DNA of 64,000 bases, from contig MNCI01029297.1 of the NCBI GenBank assembly GCA_015680685.1, positions 411,727-475,726 on the forward strand, in the 5' to 3' direction. The first letter of the stretch is position 1, and the number at the start of each line of letters is the position of its first letter. Below are positions 48,088 through 59,318 of the stretch, in pieces. A program made the position numbers and the translations under genes. The notes under the pieces were generated by a model. That model made no database searches, was not told the origin of the DNA, and worked only from the letters and a program-made list of their open reading frames with translations. Origin of the DNA: Gnetum montanum. Taxonomy: Eukaryota > Streptophyta > Gnetopsida > Gnetales > Gnetaceae.

Positions 48088-48470
48088 TGCTAGTTTAAGG
48101 TCTTGGTGAACTGTCACTAGGTTGAAGAGGTAAGGAGAATGCTAAAATTACCAGTTTAAGGTCATAGTAGACCATAACCATGCAAAACTATACATCATAA
48201 TTGCTAGTTTAAGGTCTTAGTGGATCGTAACTGGGTTTAAAAGTAAAAGAAATGCTAACATTGCTAGTTTAAGATCATAGCATATCATCAATGGGTTCAA
48301 AATGTAATGGGGATGTTAAAATTTCCAGTTTAATGTCGTAGTGGATTGTCAATAGGTTTAAAATGTAAAAGAGATGTTAAGATTGCCAGTTTAAGGTTGT
48401 AGTAGACCATAATGGAGTCACATTATGAATCAGGGTTGCCAATTTAAGGTTGTAGTAGACCGTCAATGGG
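48088..48470 (-). repeat. Dyad repeat array between RT and the antisense gene
   Basis: Seven units spaced about 50-65 bp with core CTAGTTTAAGGTC. Several contain GGTC-loop-GACC (for example AAGGTCATAGTAGACCAT). Confidence 0.8.
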
Positions 48471-48632
48471 CCACATTGTAAAAAAATGAAGTAAAAATTT
48501 TAGTGTTTAAGTGCTATGCTATAGCTACGTGCTACGCTACAGTAGACCCCTGCTACACTACAAAGGGTGTCCCACATTATGCGTGGGATGTGGAATACTT
48601 TGGAAAGTGACATATGTTTTAACTGCATAGGC

Positions 48633-48640
48633 TATAAATA
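48633..48640 (+). promoter_or_regulatory. TATA box of the antisense gene
   Basis: TATAAATA, about 130 bp upstream of the first ATG (48772). The upstream sequence shares TGCTACGCTAC words with the LTRs of element A. Confidence 0.6.
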
Positions 48641-49398
48641 GGGAATTACCCCCTAGTAATCTTGTCACTTTTACTATCAGAGCTAACACTCAGAGCATAA
48701 CGAGGTTGAGCTGAGAGACAGCATAACAGTCATAGCGTAGCAGTCAATACAGTTGATTCGTAAGCAGGACAATGACGTGCAAGAGTGAACATAGGCATTA
48801 GGGGCTTGCCAACCTAGACGAAGGGGAGCGCACCCTACAATGTCTTTCCAAGGTGCACATTGAGGAGTGGAAGGAGACCCCATCCACTCAGTAAGTCACT
48901 ATGCTACCCTTGTTTACATTGTGCAATTTGTCAAGTTAAACTATTACTATCGCCACTGTGTTTTGGTTGTTATGATTTTTACTATTGCTACGCTATAAAT
49001 TTTGTTATTTCCTTGCTTCCGCTTTCACCGCTACACCATGACTATCACCATTTTGGCCGTAGCAGCTGTGGCATTCACTACACTACAACTGGCATGCGGC
49101 ACTACCCCAACCACCATTGTTGGGAATGGCCAATGCGCCATTGAGGGGTTTTGGGTGGTTCAAGCGTAATGCACATCCAGTGTAGCATAGCACCCATGGA
49201 GGGGATTTTTGTCTACAAGGTTTCTTAGACATCATAATGTGTGTCCAGCATAGCGTAGCATATGCGAGGGAGAGTTTTCCTTTTACTTGCATTTCATTTT
49301 GCTACATTTTAGGTAGTGGGACAAGGCTAGGGTAATGGGGATGCCATATGTATTTTTACTAGCGTGACTGGTGGGCTACGTTACGTTTTGGTGCCTAT

Positions 49399-49740
49399 CA
49401 CGCTACATTGCTACGTTGGCGGGCCCACTACACTGCTACTCTAGTAGACCTGCTACACTACTACTCTGTTAAAGCCACTATGCTGCAACACTAATTATAG
49501 TGTCATGCTTGTTATATTGCTCTTCCTGTCATACTTGTTATGTTATTACGCTACACAGGGTGTGGTCGTCACGCTACGCTGCTACACTAGCAGGCCCACT
49601 ATCCTGCTACGCTAGTAGACTTGCTACAATACTACGCTATTAAAGCCACTATGTTGTTATGCTGATTACAGTGTCATGCTTGTTATATTCCTCTTTCTAT
49701 CGTACTTGTTACATTATTATGTTGCATGAGGTGTGGTCAT
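49399..49740 (+). repeat. 171-bp tandem duplication in intron 1
   Basis: Two units start at 49399 and 49570 with CACGCTAC. Shared blocks include GTGTCATGCTTGTTATATT, starting at 49500 and 49671. The units are rich in TGCTACGCTA words. Confidence 0.8.
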
Positions 49741-50149
49741 CATGCTACACTATGCGTAACGTAGCCGCTACTCTTGTGCAAAGTGTAGCTAGTACGCTAC
49801 TCTGTACAGGGTGCGCCTACTATGCTACATTGCACAAGGTGTGCCTACTATGCTACGCTATGCAAAGTGTAGCTACTACACTATGTGGGGTGTACCTGCT
49901 ACGCATAACAACCTACTACGCTACATGCAGCATTTAGCTCTATTTTACAATGCTGAGGACTTACTATTTCATGCCTAAGGAAAATATATACACCCATGGT
50001 TATGCTACGCTACTTAATAATTTTCACTTAAACATTGTACTAATGCTTTTTGTTGTGTTGCATAGGGTCATGTTGAAACTCATCCTGATTATGCTTGAGC
50101 TGGTGGGAGTCCTGTGCTACCTAAGTGCACCTGTGGCCAATGTCCCGCA

Positions 50150-50732
50150 CCCCCCCCCCCCCCCCCCCCCCCCCACNNNNNNNNNNNNNNNNNNNNNNNN
50201 NNNNNNNNNNNNNNNNNNNNNNNNNNNNNNNNNNNNNNNNNNNNNNNNNNNNNNNNNNNNNNNNNNNNNNNNNNNNNNNNNNNNNNNNNNNNNNNNNNNN
50301 NNNNNNNNNNNNNNNNNNNNNNNNNNNNNNNNNNNNNNNNNNNNNNNNNNNNNNNNNNNNNNNNNNNNNNNNNNNNNNNNNNNNNNNNNNNNNNNNNNNN
50401 NNNNNNNNNNNNNNNNNNNNNNNNNNNNNNNNNNNNNNNNNNNNNNNNNNNNNNNNNNNNNNNNNNNNNNNNNNNNNNNNNNNNNNNNNNNNNNNNNNNN
50501 NNNNNNNNNNNNNNNNNNNNNNNNNNNNNNNNNNNNNNNNNNNNNNNNNNNNNNNNNNNNNNNNNNNNNNNNNNNNNNNNNNNNNNNNNNNNNNNNNNNN
50601 NNNNNNNNNNNNNNNNNNNNNNNNNNNNNNNNNNNNNNNNNNNNNNNNNNNNNNNNNNNNNNNNNNNNNNNNNNNNNNNNNNNNNNNNNNNNNNNNNNNN
50701 NNNNNNNNNGGGCCCCCCCCCCCCCCCCCCCC
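50150..50732. other. Poly-C-flanked assembly gap (N 50177-50709)
   Basis: 25 C (50150-50174) precede 533 N, followed by GGG and 20 C (50713-50732). The gap lies inside the phosphatase-like exon. Long frames of Pro or Gly across it are artefacts. Confidence 0.95.
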
Positions 50733-53700
50733 ATGCACAAGTAGGGGATCAGGCGGTCTGGTTCTGGGAAGGTGCATAGGAATTCCTAGAGTTCCTCCTT
50801 CACCACTTTAATGTGATAGTGTGGTCACACTTATCAGCGGAAATAGTCATTGTACTTGTTGAAATGTTGTTGCCCAAGGTGAATTAGGGCATTTTGAAGT
50901 TCATGGTTGGTGGGTCGATTGAGGGTGAAGGGGCAAAAGGCTCAAACCAATGCCCAAGAGGCTTGAGGTGCTTGTGTTGGATTTGGGACATGCCCAAATT
51001 CAAATGCTATCACCAATACAACACATTGGTCGTTGCGCGTCACATGGGCACCTGCTTCCAGAACCCACCTAGAACCATTTATTATGCTAGCAGGTGACTC
51101 CTATGAAGATTTTTTAAATATGTTGTATCATTTATCTTGGTTAACTCAAAATGCTTACTATACTTTGTGACTAGGTTTCATATTGACAAGGATGGTCTTC
51201 ATAGTAACAAGGGTACATTGGCATTGGTCCAAACAACTTTACAAGAGTTCTCTTCTACCGAGAACATATGCACCAGTGTCATAGAACAACTTGGGACTGA
51301 TTTCAGAACCTAACCAACCAAGTATGCCAAGTTCTCCATGAAGTGTGAAGAACTTGGATGGTTGGATGGTGAATGGGTAGCCTACCAAGCACTTACCATG
51401 GAAGACGTCCTAGTGGAAATCCCACCATTTCCTATGCCATTCAGACCTAGTGTGTTAAATTATGCATCTATTTTTTGTGTGTTCAAGTCATGATTTTTCT
51501 TTTTCTTATTGCTAATTTTTGTCATTGATTATTTCAGTAGCAAGCGGATCCCAAGAGGTTATAGTAATTACCTCTAGCCATGATGAAACTAACCTCTTCT
51601 TCAAATACAGGGAGGTGGATAAGATGCAATGTTGGCTATGCAATGGGGCCCTAGCCATCCTTGTTCAAAATATTTAGGAGGTTGGGTTCATGGATTTATT
51701 CTTAGCCATAAATCCAAGTGTCCCCGCTACAAAAATTCTTTCCCTAGTTGACTCTTTTTTCGAAAAAAGGCTGACCGCTTTGATGGTCTACCTATAAGGG
51801 ATAAGAACAAAAAGGATGTCAACCATCAGGGGGACATAGAGGAATCGCTAGGGAAAAGCAAGGACTAAAAGGGAATTTATATGCATAAGGTCAAGCTAGG
51901 AGTGGCCCAAAAGGTTTACCCTATCTTCTGGGCTCATGCCTTTCCGAAGCTACTCTCTCAAGGAAAAATATTTGGAGTAGAGCAAGCTTGGATCATGAGG
52001 GATGTCATGGAAGAAGGGACCCATTACAATTGGGCCAAGTACGTCTCTAAAGGCTTGCAGGCCGAAATGGTCAAGCTTCATGAGAAGCTCGATGTTCATT
52101 TCAACGTGCACTTTGCCTTATTCATAGCCTACCTATGACGGTTTGTGGAATTCTTGGTAGTCCATGAGAATGGTGCCTAGGTGCAGCAGGATCACACCTA
52201 AATATCCAAGTCGTGGATTTGCCAAGTGTTCTGTACCACCTGATCCCAAGACCCCCCAAAAGCTATTGGAAAATCTATTTCGATAATGACAAAGGATCAG
52301 GTGGGGTGTATCGTTCATGCTCTAGACAACATTGGGGAGGCACCTCCTACTAACACAAGCAATGTGCTAAGGAGGGCACATCTCATTGTAGAAATAGTGA
52401 AAACTAGGTTGCAATGCAAAAAGTCTCGTCCTGCGAAAGAACCTCCTTGTACTAATGAAGAGTGGGGGAGAAAGTTATGGATCAAGGTTCATAAAGTACA
52501 ACCCACAGTTGGTAAGCATGTTTAGTTGTCTTGTTATTTACACTCCCATTTTGTGTTAGATTATCCTACTTACTTTACACATGCTTAACAGAAGAAGAAG
52601 AGGACATTTTGACCCCTGAAGCAGGAGCCCCTACTACAGAAGAAGAAGAGGCCCCAGCCATAGAGGAGGAGGCCCCTACTACTGATGATCCTTTTGCAGA
52701 GTGTGCCCTAGCACCTAAGGGGCATATGACTATGGAAGATGCTTCTATGCTATTGAGTCAACTAGAAGAGGAAGGGCTACAATTCGATGCAAGTGTGATC
52801 GTTTTCTTGACAGTGTGTTGATGGGCGATCCCCATGCTATCACCCCTAAGGTTTTGCTAGGTAGGAGCTTTGCACTATCATTTGTATTATTTTTCAGTTT
52901 AGCTTTCCCCTTCTTTGATATGCTAACATGCCTTGTTGTGCAACAAAAACTACTATTAATGCCTCGAATTCTTCCTCCTCGATCCACCTACAACCATGGA
53001 CAGAGACCCCCAATAAATTCACCTTTATGGAGGGGGTGGTGGATGACATGATTGATCACCTAAGGTAGATCAATCCTAAGATAGGTGTGTTCAAATTACA
53101 ACATTGAGCTCTGTAAGTTATTTTGTTTTGCCATCATTGTATGACTAATGCTTTCTTATGTGTGATTGATAGCTTCTTGTCTTAAGTGGGACCCTAGACA
53201 GGCGGTCGAGGTTGACACAGTACCTGTACTCCCACCAAAAGTTACCAAGGTTCCTCATGATGTATATGAGAAAATGAGCAAATGTGCACTCTACTCGGCA
53301 TGATCATTGTGGAAGTGTAGGCATGTCAATGAGGATCTCTATAAGAGGGTGCAAAAACTTGAGAAAGAGAAGGCTAGCTAAGCTATTGAGTTGGAGGACC
53401 TATGGTCCTAAAATGAATTTTTGATGGCTTGACATGCTCTCGACAGCACCTAGCATATGGCTATAATTGGCTATGCAAGATACTGGTCAGCCGTACGAGG
53501 CAAGAATGAGGCCACTCATGAAATTATAGAGCAATAATTGCAAATGGACTTATTGGCCCAGAAGAACCAAGATTGGAAGGACTATAGCACTAAAGTGTAC
53601 AATTGGGGGCAAGCACAAAACAACCATAATCACATGTACAAAATGGAACATGCTACCTACTGTCAAAAATATCTGGATGCTTCCATTGATTTGCATACCC

Positions 53701-54326
53701 ATAAGTTATTTCTCAATGTCATTGGCACTGCTAAGGCCTATGAAACGTTCACGCAACAAGTAGTGGTTAGTGAGTCTCCTGAAAGAGAGATGATCCTACC
53801 TTCCGAGGAGACCACTACTACCACCTTTTCTCTGGGGCCACCTAGATGGATGGTCGTGGAAAAGGGAAAAGTTGTGGCAAGCATTGATCTAGTGGAAGAA
53901 GCTTGGGCCAACCTCACCAAAGAGGAGATTCTATAGCATCTTGCGATTGGCATGGACAAGATACCTCCAAAGTTGGATGTGGGCCCATCATAGGTTAGCC
54001 ACTTTTTATTATGTCATAGTCTATTTCATGAGAGCCTTATTGCAATTTGATTCCTTATTTTGTATTTTTTGTTTTATTTAGGATCCAAATGGAGGTGTAG
54101 GACCTAGCGGGACAAGAGATGATGATGCTGGGGAAGGCTTGTAGCATAGCGGTAGAAGATTTTTATTTTTATTTTTGTACTTTTATTTTTTTGTAAACAT
54201 TATTGTATGGACTTCAAATTTAATGAAGAGTAAAAATTGAAAAAATTATTTCATTTTCTTTTTATTTTATGATTAATATTTTATGAATGTGTTTGGGCCC
54301 CTTGTGGGCCCCTTACTCTAGTTCAA

Positions 54327-54565
54327 TAGTTTAAGGCCATTCTGGGCTATTGCTAGTATTAAGGCCATTTCGGACCATGTATTGTGATTTCTAAGGATTG
54401 GCTGCCAATTTTAGGCCTTAGCATGCCGCAACAATAGTTTAAGGACATTTTGGGACATTGCTAGTTTTAGGCCATTTTGGGCCATTTCTAGTTTTAGGCC
54501 GTTTTGGACCACGGTTAGTTTTAGACCATTTTGGGCCACAGCTAGTTTTAGGCCATTTCAGGCCA
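54327..54565 (-). repeat. Dyad repeat array between protease and the antisense gene
   Basis: The last five units are 27 bp each, with AGTTTTAGGCCATTTTGGGCC. GGCC-loop-GGCC dyads are regular. On the element's coding strand the units read as a nine-residue repeat (AQNGLKLAM-like). Confidence 0.8.
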
Positions 54566-54589
54566 AAGTGTAAGGTACTGATGACAAGG

Positions 54590-54800
54590 GAACTACAATT
54601 AGCAAACTTAACATAAAATGTGAATCATGCAAATAGAAAACTTAATGTAAAAATATAAATGATGCAATAGTAGGCTTAATGTAAAAATGTAAATCATACA
54701 AACAACAACTTTAATGTAAAATGTAAATCATGTAAACAGCAAACTTAATGTAAAAATGTAAATCATGCAAACAACAAACTTAATGTAAAAAATGTAAATC
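54590..54800. repeat. Short tandem repeat, about 35-bp units
   Basis: The phrase ACTTAATGTAAAAATGTAAATCATGC recurs in shortened form about six times between the array and protease. Confidence 0.75.
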
Positions 54801-54857
54801 ATGCTATCGGAGGTATAACAATTTACTGAAGTGATGTGGAAACAAGTCCTAATCATG

Positions 54858-55560
54858 TTATTGTTTCCTAACCCGACATGGGTTAGGTGAAGCATACAGC
54901 CAGGATGCCTTGCAGTGGTATTCATCCATGTTATCATCTACCATTTGAAAGGGCAACTTGGCCCATGTTGTTTCTTCACTTGAGTTGAAGGTTTTGACCT
55001 GTTCATTTTTCAAACATGGCATTTCAGTTTGAATGGGTACTTCATTTTCAAATATTTCTATCTCTGAACCTTGCTCCACATCTATGTTGTTTATAGCTTG
55101 AGGAGCTACTTCGTCACCGTAAATTACTACTTCCCCACCCACATAGGGTAAGTGGATTTTCTGATGTATTTCTGAGGAGACAGCCCTTAGTTGGGCTAAC
55201 CATGACTATCCCAGGATTAGGTTGAACCCAAGCATCTCCTCCACCATGATAAATACTGCGCTTGTGAGGAACTGGTCCCCTACCACGAAGTCGATGTGCA
55301 CAGTCCCCTTGACCACCACATGCACCCCATTGAAGGACTTAAGGCACAAAGTTGCTATGGGCTTGATTTGATCAACCAAGCCCAACTTGTCAATGATAGG
55401 AAATGGGATTATGTTGGTGGCAACTCTATCATTAACATGTATCCTATGAATCTTATATTGGCCAACCCGAATGGTGATGAACATAGGAGCAGTTGTCACT
55501 TGACCCTTTTCAGCATCATTTTTGATAGCTTTGTCATGAATCTTTAGTTGGGTAGGCTAT
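54858..55560 (-). pseudogene. Protease of element A
   Basis: The frame 55499-55206 has FITIRVGQYKIHRI followed by the active-site region, which reads VNDRVATNII instead of a DxG motif, then VKGTVHIDFVVG and FIMVEEMLGFNLILG, the usual end of retropepsins before a DWL/PWL block. The frame 55142-54858 continues with an acidic tail. The lost catalytic motif means it is inactive. It lies upstream of the array and antisense gene rather than directly before RT. Confidence 0.7.
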
Positions 55561-56099
55561 GGTTCTTTGGCTATGGGGGGAAGCATGACAGCGTGAATGG
55601 CTTTCTCTTCAGCGAAAAGGTTTTCGCCTACAGGAATGGACGTCCATTGCTTCACGATGTGTTGTAGAGGTCATTATCAAGTCATATAGGCTTAATGTTT
55701 TATTTTTTACTTCAAGGCCTATTTAACTTGTGAAAGGGCATTTAGAAAGTCTTGCTTTCCATCTTGTTGTTTGTTAGCCTTTTCCTCTTCTATACACCCC
55801 AAGAGACGAATTTCTTTAGGGGGAGCAGCTTTAGGTTAAGCACTAGGCTTTCTTCGGTGGGAAGGTGATGATTGCATCTATGAATTACTATCAATTGTTG
55901 ATGATGAAGAGACCATAGGCACCGCAGATAAGAGGGTAGGCTTAGGGGGACCTAGTGTAGTACATTCCCTAGCCAGCTTGTCTACTAGATGCTCTTCACG
56001 CTTCTTTGGACAAGGAGGCTGGGGTGCAGCCTTCATCACTCAATTTTGAGTTGGGGGAGAAGTTGCATGCCTTGGCACCTTGATGATGAATAGTGCCTA

Positions 56100-58442
56100 C
56101 ATTGTTGCAATGGGTTGAGGTGCAGTTTTCAACACAAAAGGTGCAGTAGATGTTTGGCGAGGGGCCCTAATGACAAAGGGAGCTTGTGACTTAGTTGTTG
56201 TTGGTGTTTCTACATTGCGAGGAGGTACACGCATCACAAATGGTTCCTGTGATGGTTCAAGGTTATTTTCAATGTCAATAACATTGATGGTGTAACCTAC
56301 ATTATTAGTGTTTAGGGGATCTTTGTAAATGCCCATTGACTAGTTTTTAGGTTAAATGGGACTACTCTCATCCAAGACCAACTTGCCTTGATCAAGAATT
56401 CATTGAATGTAACCTTTTAATGCTAAGTAGTAATCTGTATCATGGCCACACAGTTGATTATAGTCACAAAACTTCTCTAACCTAAAATTCTTAGGCACTG
56501 ATGGTTCATTGGGCATAGCCAAGGAGGGGTTCCAAAGAACTTCACAGTACCTTTGATGGCGTTTAATAGCCTCCTCCAACATTCGTTTGTGTTGTATACA
56601 CCCAGCTTCCAACAATTGCTTCAAGAGTTTTGAAGGCTTAATCAATAATGGGGTATACTTTGAGCAATCCTTGCACTCAAATTTTGGCCTTGGCTAGGTT
56701 TGCACCATAGGTGTTGATCCCAAGGACTGACCTGTGTTGCTGGGGCTAGGTGTGGCGTTAGTGGGAGTGTTGGATGTTGTGGTAGCCTTTTTGTTGTTGT
56801 TGTTGCTATCCTTGGTTTCCTTGGCCATAGTAGCCACTTTGGTTGTTGTGGCCTTGCCCTTCTCTTTGTCTTTCTTAATGTGTGCATTTTTATAGGTCAT
56901 ATAGGCTGGGTCCCTACTGGCTTCAACTGCATCCTAAATGCTCTTGGTTTGAGCAAATGCTTGGCTAAGGGACTGCGGGGCTAGGTAGTAGATATTAGAC
57001 TTAATGAAGTCATTTACTGCACCCTTAAAGATGGCCAACAAGTAAGGCTCAACAATTGGTTCACGTATTTCATTCAAGGTTTCACTCCATCGTTGTATAA
57101 ATCTCTGTAAAAATTCTAGTGAGTCTTGCTTACCACTCATGAGCTAGTCTAGAGTGACTTTCAATTTTAAGTTGTACTTAAAATGAGTCATGAATTAACT
57201 TAGCAGCTCTTCCAAGGTGTAGATAGAGGCACGTGGAAGTGCACGATACCAATCTAAGGCTTTTCCTGTTAGAGACATGGCAAAGCCAGGGATGATGGTG
57301 TGAGGCCATGGTTGCAACAACAAGAATTTAGACCTAAAGGTTACCAAATGTGCATTTGGATCGCTCTCCCCATTGTATTTTATAAATTGGGGGAGTGGCA
57401 ACCTAGGGGACAACATGAGCATAGGGATAGCTGGACTAATGGGGTCATCATGGTAAAAATTCATGACCTGAACGATTTTGGAACTGGTAGCTTTGAGACG
57501 TTTGATCTCTTCAGTGAGGATCTAGATGAGTTGGAAGGCTTGATCTAGAGCTGGGGATGTTGCAAGGGGTTGTGGGGCTCCATGAGTAGCCATCATTAGT
57601 GGCATTGTTAGGTCAATGGTGTATCCCATGGGGGGCACTGTTGGGGTTACTCCAGTAAGTGGTGTCGCCTGGGTGATCCACCACCCAGTGGGTAGTGTTG
57701 CCAGGGTAGCCACCGTTGGTGACACCATAGGGTTGGTTACTTGCCCGCTTGGAGTAGCCCATAGCCCCACATTTTTCTACACTACGTGTGGAACCTGATA
57801 TGCTTGGGGTTGTACATAGTATGACATTTGAGATAGTTGGGTGGTAGGGAAAGTAGCAATTTTTGTCCACCATGTGGTTGAGGTAGGGCCCGCTACTGAT
57901 GGTAGGACAGGTGCAGATGAGGCAACAGAAATAGGACCTACATGTGGTTGTGATGTAGCCACTACATGCACGTATGGTAGTGTGGGTACTACATGGGTTA
58001 GGTGCGGGGCTTGGACAGATGAGGAGAGGTGGTGATCAGGAACTGAGGTTGAGGGACCCACGTGCTAGTACGTTATTGACATTTGATGACTTCCTATTAC
58101 CAAATGGGGTGTAGGTTGTGATAGTATCATGGCGGTAGAAAAGGGGGCAAAAGATAGGGGTTGGCTTGATCAGAAGATAGAAGTGGAAGGGACAACTATG
58201 GTGTAGATCGGGCCGCCACCTTTAGAGTGAGATTCTAACTCCTCTTGCCCATCCTGAAAGGGTTCTTCGTAGTGGGACACAGTGTCCCCTTCTCCTACCC
58301 TACTTACTTGGACAAGTTGGATTTGCATCCACAGGTATGTCTTGGTCAATGGGATAGTGATTTCAGGAGTAGGGATGAACTCCCTCCCATTTCGATAGAT
58401 GAACTCAAAGTTACGTTTCTCTTCAAGTTCACGATGATCCAA
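56100..58442 (-). pseudogene. Gag of element A
   Basis: N-terminal block at 58442-58170. A Pro/Ser/Thr-rich region follows to about 57520. The retrotransposon gag core (57464-56934) contains FIKYNGESDPNAHLV, MSLTGKALDWYRALP, DSLEFLQRFIQRW and YLLAIFKGAVNDF. A Tat-type zinc knuckle near 56480 (FCDYNQLCGHDTDYY) has its last Cys replaced by Tyr. A Thr/Pro-rich tail runs to about 56100. Several stops divide the frame. It is followed by protease at 55560. Confidence 0.85.
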
Positions 58443-58499
58443 TGGTATGTTGGCTTACATCTTTGCATAGAGGAAATTGTATTGCTCTTCATCATGAGG

Positions 58500-59297
58500 T
58501 AGATGTTTGGATTATTGCTATCGTAGTCTCAAGACTACCTCTGTGTCAAGACTGGGTTGGGTGGTCACTCAGGACCTACCACATTGTGGATAGAGTAAGG
58601 TACTTCCAAGCTTGAGGTGCAAACTGTGGTGGTAATAGGATTCATTTTTTTTGTATTCAAAAACTGTAGAGGAGATAGGTTGAAGCTAAGTATGCTTGTG
58701 AGTGTCAAAAATTAGTTTCCTTCACTGTTACACCTACTACACTGAGCAGGACTGCTACACTGATGAAGTGGCTACACTACAGGGAACGCATGTAGTGTAA
58801 CGCGATGCGTAGCATATCACGATCGATATCGTAACATAGTAGAGGATGTCATGTAGTAAGCAATGTAACATTGTAGAAGGGTGTTACATTGTAAGCAGTG
58901 TAACACTAGAAGGGTGTTATGCAATAGGCAACATAACACTATGGATGGACAGCATAATGGGGTAGATAGTTGAAGAACTACTACGTTGATAGAGTTACTA
59001 TGCTCCTCAAAGCACAAGCAGCGTAACATAGTTGACCGAGTAAGCGATTATCATATCACACTGATATGGTCACTACACCACACAAGACGTAGGTAGCATA
59101 GTGTAGTTAATAGAGTAAGCATGGTATAGTAAACAGTTGGAGGCTTTGGTCTTGCAGGGTTCCAGAGGAACCATCATTGCCACCAGTCTACACAACCTTG
59201 TGCGTAGACAATTGCAAGGGTGTCATGTCTATGCTAGTAGGTGATAGGGTATAGATAGCACGTAGGATTACCTGTGATGCACAAAAAGGGCATAGAG
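58500..59297 (-). other. Leader of element A
   Basis: Between primer site and gag; non-coding. It is rich in GTAACATAGTAG and TGCTACACT words between 58720 and 59120. Confidence 0.5.
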
Positions 59298-59318
59298 AGG
59301 TCCTCCTTCTAGCACCAA
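59298..59318 (-). other. Primer binding site of element A
   Basis: On the - strand TGGTGCTAGAAGGAGGACC starts at the LTR border. The same motif adjoins the LTR of element D. I did not identify the tRNA with certainty. Confidence 0.6.

Larger units (their letters stand above)
48772..54144 (+). pseudogene. Antisense multi-exon gene with FCP1/NIF-like (HAD phosphatase) N-terminal region
   Basis: Exons inferred from GT-AG sites that keep the frame: 48772-48890, 50066 to the gap, gap to 51093, 51175-51449, 51538-52511, 52592-52860, about 53173-53993, and 54082-54144. The splice into exon 2 yields LILIMLELVGVLCYL, like the first motif of HAD/FCP1 phosphatases but with Glu for Asp. After the gap come WFWEGA..FLEFLLHHFNVIVWS, YNTLVVARH and FQNPPRTIYYASRF, in the order of FCP1/NIF domains. 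The DD pair of the third motif is lost, so it is probably not catalytic. Downstream are unrecognised segments (GVEQAWIMRDVMEEGTHY), a Glu-rich stretch and a hydrophilic C-terminus. Several TAG codons and one frameshift near 51760 indicate decay. Confidence 0.6.

Noticed and set aside
50114-50811. Several long frames rich in Pro or Gly on both strands
   Set aside because: They exist only because N and poly-C contain no stops.
56642-56900. Two overlapping Thr/Lys/Asn-rich frames as separate genes
   Set aside because: They are alternate frames of the low-complexity linker in gag of element A.
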